Assembly: GCA_031278135.1 (NCBI GenBank)
Contig: JAITKY010000141.1
Coordinates: forward strand, 1 to 7,534
DNA: 7,534 nt
DNA from: Prevotellaceae bacterium
GTDB lineage: Bacteria; Bacteroidota; Bacteroidia; Bacteroidales; UBA932
Reading direction: 5' to 3'
Positions 1-6,721 of this stretch are shown here, one piece after another. The notes beneath the pieces are model-generated. The model was not told the DNA's origin and made no database searches. It was given only the letters and a program-made list of their open reading frames with translations. How positions within the stretch are numbered: position 1 is the stretch's first letter; the number at the start of each line of letters is the position of its first letter. Both the position numbers and the translations under genes were made by a program.

Positions 1-32
1 TTTGGTTATTTCAAAAAAAGGTTTTACCTTTG
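1..32 (+). promoter_or_regulatory. Bacteroidetes-type promoter for the metal efflux locus
   Basis: TTTG at 1-4 and TACCTTTG at 25-32 match the Bacteroidetes primary sigma consensus (TTTG, 19-21 bp, TAnnTTTG) with a 20-bp spacer. The start codon of the first gene is 28 nt downstream, leaving room for a short leader. No palindromic operator is evident between the boxes. The -33 box touches the window edge, so upstream regulator sites cannot be seen. Confidence 0.72.
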
Positions 33-60
33 CGCCGGATTTTATACAGTATGCGATATT

Positions 61-525
61 ATGAGGCGAGTATTTTCCATATCAGTTATTACCTTAGCGG
101 TTTTTACACTGCTGGTGTCGGTTATTGTGCCGCATCATCATCATGGGAATATGGTTTGCATTGTTGCAAGTCATTGTGAGCATGAATGTAACGATGCCGG
201 ATACGCCTGTGGGGGCGATTGTCGGCATCATCAGCACGACAACGACAATAAGGACGGAATGCCTTTCAACATTCACTGCATTGCAAAAGCCAATTACGTC
301 GTTTCGAATCAGAGCGAAGTAAGAAATAAACTCTGTGCGAACAATGGAGATAATCATAACCCGCATTTTGTTCCCGTATCTTTGTATCTCGTTGATTTGT
401 ATGATACGGAAACAAAAATCATCTATCTGACAAAACATCGCTATAAGGATAAAAACACTTTTTTTGAGTCCCAAAACGTAAATCGAATCAACGGTTTACG
501 CGCTCCTCCATATTCCATAGCCTGA
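61..525 (+). CDS. Small exported Cys/His-rich protein, DUF6769-like
   Basis: The predicted protein has 154 residues. Residues 1-4 carry two arginines, 5-23 form a hydrophobic signal or anchor helix, and PHHHHG follows directly at 24-29. Residues 25-73 hold ten histidines and six cysteines (C33, C39, C43, C50, C54, C73), with a seventh at C92, spaced as in metal ligands (HCEHEC, HHQH). The tail from about 100 to 154 lacks cysteine and ends in LRAPPYSIA. From memory this layout, including the HHHHG motif after the helix and the LRAPP end, matches the Bacteroidetes DUF6769 family, whose function is not established. As first gene of an efflux locus it may bind or sense metal in the periplasm; that is inference. 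The start at 61 is the first in-frame ATG after the promoter; an ATG at 51 is in another frame. No lipobox is seen, so it is not an obvious lipoprotein. Confidence 0.8.
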   Translation: MRRVFSISVITLAVFTLLVSVIVPHHHHGNMVCIVASHCEHECNDAGYACGGDCRHHQHDNDNKDGMPFNIHCIAKANYVVSNQSEVRNKLCANNGDNHNPHFVPVSLYLVDLYDTETKIIYLTKHRYKDKNTFFESQNVNRINGLRAPPYSIA

Positions 526-547
526 TATATTTTCGGGCATCTTCGCA

Positions 548-572
548 GTGGCGTTGTTAAAAAAAACGCCGC
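548..572 (+). terminator. Hairpin after the first gene, weak terminator candidate
   Basis: The arms GGCGTT (550-555) and AACGCC (565-570) pair perfectly and extend by a T·G wobble and a G-C pair to 548 and 572, around a 9-nt A-rich loop. No run of T follows the stem, so strong intrinsic termination is unlikely. It could act as an attenuator or as an mRNA-stabilising 3' structure between the DUF6769-like gene and the efflux genes. Confidence 0.3.
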
Positions 573-583
573 ATTTCACATAC

Positions 584-604
584 ATTATTATTATTATTAT
601 TATT
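584..604. repeat. ATT trinucleotide microsatellite, seven copies
   Basis: Seven uninterrupted ATT units lie in the 139-nt spacer upstream of the adaptor gene. Such a tract can change length by slippage and so alter the distance between the flanking hairpin and inverted repeat. No TAnnTTTG box was found in this spacer, so an effect on a promoter is not shown. Confidence 0.85.
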
Positions 605-607
605 ACG

Positions 608-630
608 TTAATCTGACAAATGCAGATTAA
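608..630. promoter_or_regulatory. Perfect 8-bp inverted repeat upstream of the adaptor gene
   Basis: TTAATCTG (608-615) and CAGATTAA (623-630) are exact reverse complements separated by 7 nt, ending 34 nt before the adaptor start. The size and symmetry suit a dimeric regulator's operator, and a metal-responsive one would fit the locus. A small RNA hairpin in the leader of the adaptor mRNA is the alternative. No regulator gene is visible to link to it. Confidence 0.35.
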
Positions 631-664
631 ACATTATTTATAAATTAAAAAAAATATAACAGAA

Positions 665-1846
665 ATGAAAAGATATATAATTGGAATTACGATAACAGCA
701 ACATTATTTATATACAGTTGTGGCGAAGGCAATCACGGCCACGACCATTCGTCGCGCGATTCGCAGGAACATTACGCCGGCGACAGTCATAATCACAGTA
801 ACGAAACTGAAAAAGAAGAACATAGCGACGAAATCAGTTTCACCAGAGAACAAGCCGAAGCAATCGGACTTGAGACAGAACAAGTCGTAGCGGGAACATT
901 CACGCAGGTGATCAAAGTTAGCGGACAGATCAAAGCTGCTCAGGGCGATGAAACTACCATCGCCGCTACATCGAATGGAGTAGTATCGTTTGTCAATCCG
1001 TCGATTACAGAAGGGACGGCAATCAGGGCAGGCGAGGCTATCGTCAGTATTTCGGCGAAAAACCTGCAAGAAGGCGATCCCGCCGTTAAAGCGAAAATAG
1101 CATACGAAATCGCTCAGAAAGAGTTTCAACGTGCAGAAGAACTTGTCAAAGACAGGATTATCTCAGCGAAAGAATACGAGCAAATTCGTCTGCGTTACGA
1201 AACGGCGAAAACGACCTTCGATGCTCATGCTTCGAACATCACGGCTAAAGGCGTGAAAGTAACAGCGCCTGTCAATGGATACATCAAAAATCGTTTAGTA
1301 AAACAAGGCGATTATGTCGCTGTTGGTCAATCTATCGCGACCGTTACTCAAAATCGGCGGCTGCAACTGCGTGCCGAAGTTTCGGAAAATAATTTTAAGT
1401 ATCTAAAAAATATCAACGGCGCAAACTTCAGACCGGCATACGATAATATCGTTTACAAACTGTCGGATTTAAACGGACGGCTGGTGTCGTTTGGGAAAAC
1501 GTCCGCTGAAGAATCGTTTTATGTTCCCGTAACATTTGAGTTCGACAATGTTGGCGACATCATTCCCGGATCATACGTCGAAGTTTATTTGCTTGCCGTG
1601 CCGCAGAACGATGTGATTTCCATTCCAGTATCGGCTGTGACCGAAGAACAGGATTTGTATTTCGTATATCTGCAATTGGACGACGAAGGATATAAAAAAC
1701 AGGAAGTAACGCTCGGTCAGAATGATGGAGAAAGAGTTTTGGTTTTGTCGGGATTGAACATCGGCGACAAGGTCGTTACCAAAGGAGTATATCAGGTTAA
1801 ATTAGCGGCAACATCGTCGGTGATGCCCGAAAGTCATAGCCATTAA
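665..1846 (+). CDS. Efflux RND periplasmic adaptor lipoprotein, CusB/CzcB type
   Basis: This 393-residue protein is the membrane-fusion subunit linking the inner-membrane RND pump to the outer-membrane channel. Residues 1-18 form a lipoprotein signal with lipobox IYSC, so C19 should be acylated. Residues 24-53 carry seven histidines (24, 26, 28, 36, 42, 44, 53) in HGHDH and HNH clusters, and the protein ends in HSH; these are likely metal-binding. The core follows the family order: first lipoyl half around 82-132, alpha-helical hairpin around 138-192, second lipoyl half from 195 (VTAPVNGYI), then beta-barrel and membrane-proximal domains to about 385. The start at 665 is supported by the signal peptide; the upstream sequence is A-rich without a Shine-Dalgarno site, as usual in Bacteroidetes. 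The pump gene follows after 112 nt containing a repeat array. The family call is firm; the metal is not determined. Confidence 0.92.
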   Translation: MKRYIIGITITATLFIYSCGEGNHGHDHSSRDSQEHYAGDSHNHSNETEKEEHSDEISFTREQAEAIGLETEQVVAGTFTQVIKVSGQIKAAQGDETTIAATSNGVVSFVNPSITEGTAIRAGEAIVSISAKNLQEGDPAVKAKIAYEIAQKEFQRAEELVKDRIISAKEYEQIRLRYETAKTTFDAHASNITAKGVKVTAPVNGYIKNRLVKQGDYVAVGQSIATVTQNRRLQLRAEVSENNFKYLKNINGANFRPAYDNIVYKLSDLNGRLVSFGKTSAEESFYVPVTFEFDNVGDIIPGSYVEVYLLAVPQNDVISIPVSAVTEEQDLYFVYLQLDDEGYKKQEVTLGQNDGERVLVLSGLNIGDKVVTKGVYQVKLAATSSVMPESHSH

Positions 1847-1851
1847 TTTTG

Positions 1852-1914
1852 GATTGTAGATTGTAGATTGTAGATTGTAGATTGTAGATTGTAGATTGTA
1901 GATTGTAGATTGTT
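1852..1914. repeat. Tandem heptamer array, nine units of GATTGTA
   Basis: Eight exact GATTGTA units run from 1852 to 1907, and a ninth (1908-1914) reads GATTGTT. The array begins 6 nt after the adaptor stop and ends 44 nt before the pump start. After it, pieces such as ATTGTAAATC and AATCGTAAATT look like decayed units. Identical copies indicate recent expansion or homogenisation. A change in copy number would alter the adaptor-pump spacing in steps of 7 nt without touching a reading frame. Confidence 0.95.
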
Positions 1915-1927
1915 GCATATGCATGCA
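1914..1927. repeat. Overlapping palindromes TGCATATGCA and TGCATGCA
   Basis: TGCATATGCA (1914-1923) and TGCATGCA (1920-1927) are both perfect palindromes sharing four bases. They sit directly at the downstream end of the heptamer array and 31 nt before the pump start. They could be a protein binding site or simply the edge of the repeat; there is no direct support for a function. Confidence 0.4.
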
Positions 1928-1958
1928 TTGTAAATCATCAATCGTAAATTAAAAGATT

Positions 1959-4900
1959 ATGTTGAATAAGATAATAAAATTTTCGTTAAACAACCGGATG
2001 GTTGTGCTGGTTGCGGCAATACTGCTGCTGTTGGCGGGGACATATACGGCTACAAATATGGAAGTTGACGTGTTTCCGGATCTGAACGCACCGACGGTGG
2101 TGGTGATGACCGAAGCCAAAGGAATGGCGCCCGAAGAAGTAGAACGATTAGTTACTTTTCCTGTCGAAACAGCCGTGAACGGCGCTACGGACGTTCGTCG
2201 AGTACGGTCGGCTTCGACTGCGGGTTTTTCGGTCGTGTGGATCGAATTTAACTGGGGGACGGATATTTACCGCGCACGGCAAATCATTTCCGAAAAATTG
2301 ACAGTGATAAAAGACGCATTGCCGGCGAATGTCGGTAATCCGACGTTAGGACCGCAGTCGTCCATTCTTGGAGAGTTGGTTATCATTGGATTAACGGCTG
2401 ATTCGACTTCGTTGCAGGATTTGCGGACGCTGGCGGATTGGACAATACGCCCTCGACTGCTTTCGACCGGAGGCGTCGCACAAGTTGCCGTCATCGGAGG
2501 TGATATTAAGGAGTATCAGATATTGCTCAATCCGGAAAAAATGAAATATTATGGCGTCGGGCTTAACGAAGTAATCGAAGTCGTGACCGAAATGAACCGT
2601 AACGCTTCCGGAGGAACGCTCTACGAATATGGCAGCGAATATATTATACGCGGACTGCTTTCGACCGATAAAGTGTCGGAACTCGGAAAAGCGGTTGTTA
2701 AAAGCGTTAACGATGTTTCGGTTTTGCTCGAAAATGTCGCCGACGTAACAATCGGTAACAAGTCGCCGAAATTGGGACTTGCATCGAACGATACGAAACC
2801 GGCAGTGTTGATGACCGTCAATAAACAACCGTCGGTCAGCACTATCGATTTGACCGAAAAGATCGACAAGTCTGTCGTCGAACTGAAACAGTTGCTTCCG
2901 GCGGATGTGAAAATATCGACAGATGTATTCCGGCAGGCGCGTTTCATCAACAGTTCGATAGATAATATCCAAAAATCGTTGTACGAAGGCGGTATTTTTG
3001 TGGTGATTATCCTGTTTATCTTCCTGATGAATATCCGGACAACGATCATTTCGCTGGTGACGATTCCGCTTTCGCTGGTGTCGGCGATTCTGGCGTTGAA
3101 GTTCATGGGATTGACCATTAATACCATGAGTTTGGGCGGGATGGCAATCGCTATCGGCTCGCTGGTCGACGACGCTATTGTTGATGTCGAAAACGTTTTC
3201 AAACGGCTGCGCGAAAATATGCTGAAGCCACAGGAGAAACAATTGCCTGTGATGTCGGTTGTGTTCGAGGCGTCGAAGGAGGTGCGGATGCCGATTCTGA
3301 GTTCGACGCTGATTATTGTGGCGAGTTTCGTGCCACTGTTTTTTCTTTCGGGGATGGAAGGAAGAATGCTCGCGCCGCTTGGAATCGCTTTTATCGTTGC
3401 GCTGTTTGCTTCGACGCTCGTAGCGCTGACGCTAACGCCGGTGATGTGCAGTTATTTACTTGGGCGACCTCTTCCTACAGGGGAAGGGAGTGGATCCTCG
3501 CAAGATTCCGAAGAAGGCAGTCCCCAGAATGTACGGAAGACAAATCAGGAACCATTCGTTGTGCGAGTGTTAAAAAATGTTTATGAAAAAGCATTGCGAT
3601 GGACATTAAATCACCGGCATATAGTGCTTGGAGCGACGGTGGCAGTGGTGATCACGGCAATAACGATGTTTTTTACGCTCGGACGAAGTTTTTTACCGTC
3701 GTTCAACGAAGGGTCGTTTACCGTTAATGTCAGCACATTGCCCGGAATATCGCTCGACGAGTCGGACAAAATGGGACGTCTTGCCGAAACAATCCTCCTG
3801 TCGATTCCCGAAATCCAAACTGTCGGACGTAAAACCGGACGTGCCGAACTCGACGAACATGCGTTGGGCGTGAATGTGTCGGAAATCGAAGCGCCGTTTG
3901 TGCTCAATAAACGTTCGAAAGATGAACTGATGGCGGATATGCGAGAAAAATTGAAGGTGATTCCGGGCGCAAATATCGAAATCGGACAACCGATTTCTCA
4001 CCGTATCGACCACATGCTGTCGGGGACGAAAGCAAATATCGCTATCAAACTGTTTGGAACAGATTTAAATAAGATGTTTACGCTGGGCAACCGTATCAAA
4101 TCGGCTATCGAAGACGTCGAAGGTATCGCCGACCTCAACGTTGAACAGCAGATAGAACGTCCGCAACTCAAAATCAAGCCGAAACGCGATATGCTGGCGA
4201 AATACGGCGTTACTCTTCCCAAATTTGCCGAAATCATCAACGTGATGCTGGCGGGCGAGGTGGTGTCGCAGGTGTATGAAGGTAATCGTGCTTTCGACCT
4301 GACATTGAAGGTGAGCGATGATGACCGTTCGACTGTCGAACGTATCCGAAACCTGACGGTGGACGCTAAAGACCGGAAAATCCCGCTGGCAAATATCGCC
4401 GAAATTACTTCGACCACAGGTCCGAATACTATCAATCGTGAAAATGTAGAGCGTAAAATCGTGATTTCGGCAAACGTTGCAGGACGCGATCTGCGTGGTG
4501 TGGTGAACGATATACAAAAACGTATAGCCGCCAAAATCCAATTGCCCGAAGGGTATAATATCGAATACGGAGGTCAATTCGAGAGCGAACAGGCGGCGTC
4601 ACAGACCTTGTTGATTGCGTCGATATTTTCGATCATGGTGATATTTCTGTTGCTGTTCAAACAGTTTCACAGCGTGTTACAGTCGTCGGTGATACTGTTG
4701 AATTTGCCGTTAGCGCTCATTGGCGGAGTGTTTACGCTTGTGTTTTCGAATGGTGTCGTGAGTATTCCCGCCATTATCGGGTTTATTTCGCTGTTCGGCA
4801 TCGCCACGCGCAACGGGATGCTGCTCATTTCGCGTTACAACGACTTGCAAAGCGAGGGATTGACGGTGCGGGAAAGCGTGATGCGCGGCTCGCTCGACCG

Positions 4901-5117
4901 TCTTAATCCGATTTTGATGACGGCTCTAACCTCGGCGTTGGCGCTGATTCCTCTCGCTATGGGCGGCGATCTTCCCGGTAACGAAATCCAAAGTCCTATG
5001 GCAAAAGTGATTCTCGGCGGTCTGCTGAGTTCGACGTTCCTGAACGGCTTTATCGTTCCGGTAATGTACGTCATGATAAACAGAAAAAATAAATTATCTA
5101 AAAAAGATTTGGTATGA
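1959..5117 (+). CDS. Heavy-metal efflux RND pump, CusA/CzcA family
   Basis: This 1052-residue proton-driven inner-membrane antiporter is full length for HME-RND pumps. TM1 lies at about 13-30, followed by the family signature MEVDVFPDLNAP. The first porter domain reaches about 330, TM2-6 follow, a cytosolic loop lies near 500-540, TM7 begins near 553, the second porter domain follows, and TM8-12 end the protein. TM4 carries VDDAIVDVEN at 403-412, whose acidic residues (D404, D405, E411) match the family's proton-relay region. The periplasmic sequences FNEGSF, STLPGIS and RIDHMLSGTKA are typical. Aligned from memory to E. coli CusA, its metal methionines M573, M623 and M672 fall at N590, E642 and H685, and the TM segment near 951 reads RNGM where CusA has its glutamate. 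A divalent cation substrate is therefore at least as likely as copper or silver. The stop overlaps the channel start by ATGA. Confidence 0.93.
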   Translation: MLNKIIKFSLNNRMVVLVAAILLLLAGTYTATNMEVDVFPDLNAPTVVVMTEAKGMAPEEVERLVTFPVETAVNGATDVRRVRSASTAGFSVVWIEFNWGTDIYRARQIISEKLTVIKDALPANVGNPTLGPQSSILGELVIIGLTADSTSLQDLRTLADWTIRPRLLSTGGVAQVAVIGGDIKEYQILLNPEKMKYYGVGLNEVIEVVTEMNRNASGGTLYEYGSEYIIRGLLSTDKVSELGKAVVKSVNDVSVLLENVADVTIGNKSPKLGLASNDTKPAVLMTVNKQPSVSTIDLTEKIDKSVVELKQLLPADVKISTDVFRQARFINSSIDNIQKSLYEGGIFVVIILFIFLMNIRTTIISLVTIPLSLVSAILALKFMGLTINTMSLGGMAIAIGSLVDDAIVDVENVFKRLRENMLKPQEKQLPVMSVVFEASKEVRMPILSSTLIIVASFVPLFFLSGMEGRMLAPLGIAFIVALFASTLVALTLTPVMCSYLLGRPLPTGEGSGSSQDSEEGSPQNVRKTNQEPFVVRVLKNVYEKALRWTLNHRHIVLGATVAVVITAITMFFTLGRSFLPSFNEGSFTVNVSTLPGISLDESDKMGRLAETILLSIPEIQTVGRKTGRAELDEHALGVNVSEIEAPFVLNKRSKDELMADMREKLKVIPGANIEIGQPISHRIDHMLSGTKANIAIKLFGTDLNKMFTLGNRIKSAIEDVEGIADLNVEQQIERPQLKIKPKRDMLAKYGVTLPKFAEIINVMLAGEVVSQVYEGNRAFDLTLKVSDDDRSTVERIRNLTVDAKDRKIPLANIAEITSTTGPNTINRENVERKIVISANVAGRDLRGVVNDIQKRIAAKIQLPEGYNIEYGGQFESEQAASQTLLIASIFSIMVIFLLLFKQFHSVLQSSVILLNLPLALIGGVFTLVFSNGVVSIPAIIGFISLFGIATRNGMLLISRYNDLQSEGLTVRESVMRGSLDRLNPILMTALTSALALIPLAMGGDLPGNEIQSPMAKVILGGLLSSTFLNGFIVPVMYVMINRKNKLSKKDLV
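3468..3524 (+). other. Possible in-frame repeat insertion in the pump's cytosolic loop
   Basis: Residues 504-522 (PLPTGEGSGSSQDSEEGSP) lie in the cytosolic loop between TM6 and TM7, a region that tolerates length change. The DNA holds a small stem, CTTCC (3471-3475) with GGAAG (3482-3486), inside CCTACAGGGGAAGGG, which resembles dispersed intergenic palindromes known from many genomes. The composition (Gly, Ser, Pro, Glu) differs from the hydrophobic flanks. It keeps the frame and avoids the membrane and porter domains, so the pump should remain functional. That it is an inserted repeat is inference. Confidence 0.35.
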
Positions 5118-6292
5118 AAAATTTATTGATATTAATCGCCATGATAACGGGCAATGCAATATTTGCCCAAAACAGTATCGACAATGTGTTGAACGGGATA
5201 GAACAGAATAATACTACTCTGAAGGCGTTGAAGGAAACCGTCGAGGCACAGAAACTCGAAAACGCAACGGGCATCTATCTTCCGAATCCCGAAGTGGAAT
5301 TTAACTATCTATGGGGCAATCCCAACAATATCGGAAACAGAAATGATATCAGCGTTCGTCAGACGTTCGATTTGCCGACTGTCACGGGAGTGAAAAAGAA
5401 AATTTCCGACCAACGGAACAGCCTTATCGAACTGCAATACAGGGCTGAACGATTGGATATTTTGTTGCAGGCGCGGAAATATTGTCTGGATCTGATCTAT
5501 TACAACGCTCTCAAACAGGAACTCGTCCGGCGTCTCGAATATGCTGTTACTCTTGCCGATGGATATAAAACGCGCCTCGACAACGGAGATGCAAATATCC
5601 TGGAATACAACAAGGCGCAAATGAATCTGGCAACCGTGAAAGGCGAAATGGCAAACGTCGAAACGGAACGCCAATCAATTCTGGCGGAACTGAAACGGCT
5701 TAACGGCGGCGTCGCTGTGGCATTGAACGACAGCAAATATGAGGCTGTGACACTGCCCGTTGATTTCGACGAATGGTTTGCTCAAATCGCACAGTCGAAC
5801 CCGACACTGGAGTACGTGCGACAGGAGGTCGAAATCGCTAAAAGCCAGATAACGCTGAATAAATCGATGTCGTTACCGACGTTTTCGGCAGGGTTCATGC
5901 GCGAAAAGGTTGTTGGAGAGGCATACCAGGGCATTTCATTCGGCATCTCGATTCCGCTATGGGAAAATAAAAACCGTGTGCGACAGGCGCGTGCGGCTCT
6001 AAAAGCCAACGAAGCAAAACAGTCCGACACTCGTTTGCAATTCTGCGAATATCTCCGAAACATCTACGAAAGGGCTAAAAATCTGCAATCGACGGCTCTG
6101 GTGTACAGTCAATCTCTTTCGTCGTTCGACAACACCGCCCTGCTAAAAAAAGCGCTTGATGCAGGAGAAATATCGCTGCTTGACTATATCATCGAATTGG
6201 GACTGTATTACAATAATATCAATCTCAAACTCAACGCCGAACGTGAATTTCAAAAAACACTCGCAGAAATGCTGAGAATCGAGAAACTTTAG
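5114..6292 (+). CDS. TolC/CzcC-type outer-membrane efflux channel
   Basis: This 392-residue protein is the outer-membrane factor completing the tripartite exporter. Residues 1-18 form a signal peptide with likely cleavage after AIFA, before Q19; no lipobox is present, unlike E. coli CusC. Two outer-membrane efflux repeats follow, at roughly 20-200 and 210-390. They are rich in long amphipathic helices (for example the stretches around 95-170 and 290-330) and contain the usual LPNPEVEF and GISFGISIPLW segments, which precede or form the beta strands. It is somewhat short against proteobacterial members. The start overlaps the pump stop by 4 nt, so translational coupling is likely. A long inverted repeat lies 31 nt after its stop. 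Family is clear; a specific symbol is not justified. Confidence 0.9.
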   Translation: MKNLLILIAMITGNAIFAQNSIDNVLNGIEQNNTTLKALKETVEAQKLENATGIYLPNPEVEFNYLWGNPNNIGNRNDISVRQTFDLPTVTGVKKKISDQRNSLIELQYRAERLDILLQARKYCLDLIYYNALKQELVRRLEYAVTLADGYKTRLDNGDANILEYNKAQMNLATVKGEMANVETERQSILAELKRLNGGVAVALNDSKYEAVTLPVDFDEWFAQIAQSNPTLEYVRQEVEIAKSQITLNKSMSLPTFSAGFMREKVVGEAYQGISFGISIPLWENKNRVRQARAALKANEAKQSDTRLQFCEYLRNIYERAKNLQSTALVYSQSLSSFDNTALLKKALDAGEISLLDYIIELGLYYNNINLKLNAEREFQKTLAEMLRIEKL

Positions 6293-6322
6293 TTCGACGA
6301 AGTCAATTGAATATTAGCACTT

Positions 6323-6369
6323 ACTACAAGGACGCAAAAGATTCTTTTTATCGTTTGCGTCCTTGTAGT
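6323..6369. terminator. 16-bp perfect inverted repeat at the operon end
   Basis: Positions 6323-6338 (starting ACTACAAGGACG) and 6354-6369 are perfect reverse complements. After one mismatch, GAT/ATC pair further inside (6340-6342 with 6350-6352), leaving a 7-nt T-rich loop. It starts 31 nt after the channel stop, the right place to end the operon transcript. No T-run follows on either strand, so it may protect the mRNA 3' end or act with other factors rather than as a classical intrinsic terminator. Confidence 0.55.
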
Positions 6370-6397
6370 TTGGTATGGAATAATAATTGTAACTTTG
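6369..6397 (+). promoter_or_regulatory. Candidate promoter reading into the repeat region
   Basis: TAACTTTG at 6390-6397 is an exact -7 box. TTTG at 6369-6372 could be the -33 box, but the spacer is 17 bp, shorter than the usual 19-21. Transcription would start near 6404 and run into the heptamer and 42-bp arrays, where no convincing gene is found. It is either a chance match, the promoter of a lost gene, or a promoter of a repeat RNA. Confidence 0.35.
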
Positions 6398-6435
6398 CAC
6401 AAATTTTGTGAACGAAATTATAAATAGAGGTATGT

Positions 6436-6480
6436 ATGAGGTATGAGGTATGATGTATGAAGTATGATGTATGATGTATG
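6436..6480. repeat. Second tandem heptamer array, ATGAKGT units
   Basis: Six contiguous 7-bp units run from 6436 to 6477: ATGAGGT twice, ATGATGT, ATGAAGT, then ATGATGT twice. A partial ATG follows, and a diverged unit precedes at 6429-6435. Variation is confined to the fifth base of the unit. The unit length equals that of the array at 1852 but the sequence differs. It contributes ATG codons to an otherwise unsupported open frame that runs into the 42-bp array. Confidence 0.9.
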
Positions 6481-6511
6481 TAAAAAACAAATATAAAGCC
6501 GGACAAGACTC

Positions 6512-6721
6512 TTTTACGGGTGTAAATGCGACCGAATACGTCCTTCCGGGCATTTTTACGGGTGTAAATGTGACCGAAATCGTCCTTCCGGGCATTTTTA
6601 CGGGTGTAAATGTGACCGAATACGTCCTTTCGGGCATTTTTACGGGTGTAAATAGGACCGAATACGTTCTTCCGGGCATTTTTACGGGTGTAAATGGGAC
6701 TGAAAACATTTGTCGGGACAA
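6512..6721. repeat. Five tandem 42-bp repeats with an invariant 16-bp core
   Basis: Units begin at 6512, 6554, 6596, 6638 and 6680, exactly 42 bp apart with no indels. The first 16 bp, TTTTACGGGTGTAAAT, are identical in all five and contain a dyad, TTTAC-GGGT-GTAAA. The remaining 26 bp differ by a few substitutions in units 1-4 and strongly in unit 5. Because 42 is divisible by three, frames without a stop stay open across the array on both strands. The + frame would give a 95-residue peptide (6471-6758) with a 14-residue repeat of the form TGVNxTEYVLPGIF. Most differences between units change that peptide, so coding is not supported. The 534 nt from 6293 to 6826 hold no other gene candidate. 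Confidence 0.95.

Noticed and set aside
94..474. Frames opposite or overlapping the first gene (94-474 minus, 125-322 plus)
   Set aside because: The 61-525 frame has a signal helix, metal-ligand spacing and a promoter at the right distance; the others have none of these.
1852..1914. Direct repeats marking an insertion sequence or attachment site
   Set aside because: No transposase, integrase or tRNA gene is adjacent, and the pattern is a simple tandem heptamer.
2391..3242. Long minus-strand open frame of 283 codons under the pump gene
   Set aside because: It lies wholly inside the well-supported pump gene and encodes a His/Arg/Gln-rich product with no recognisable family, as expected of a shadow frame.
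6512..6721. CRISPR-like pattern of a 16-bp constant part and a 26-bp variable part
   Set aside because: The variable parts are diverged copies of one sequence, not unique spacers. The constant part is too short and no cas gene is present.
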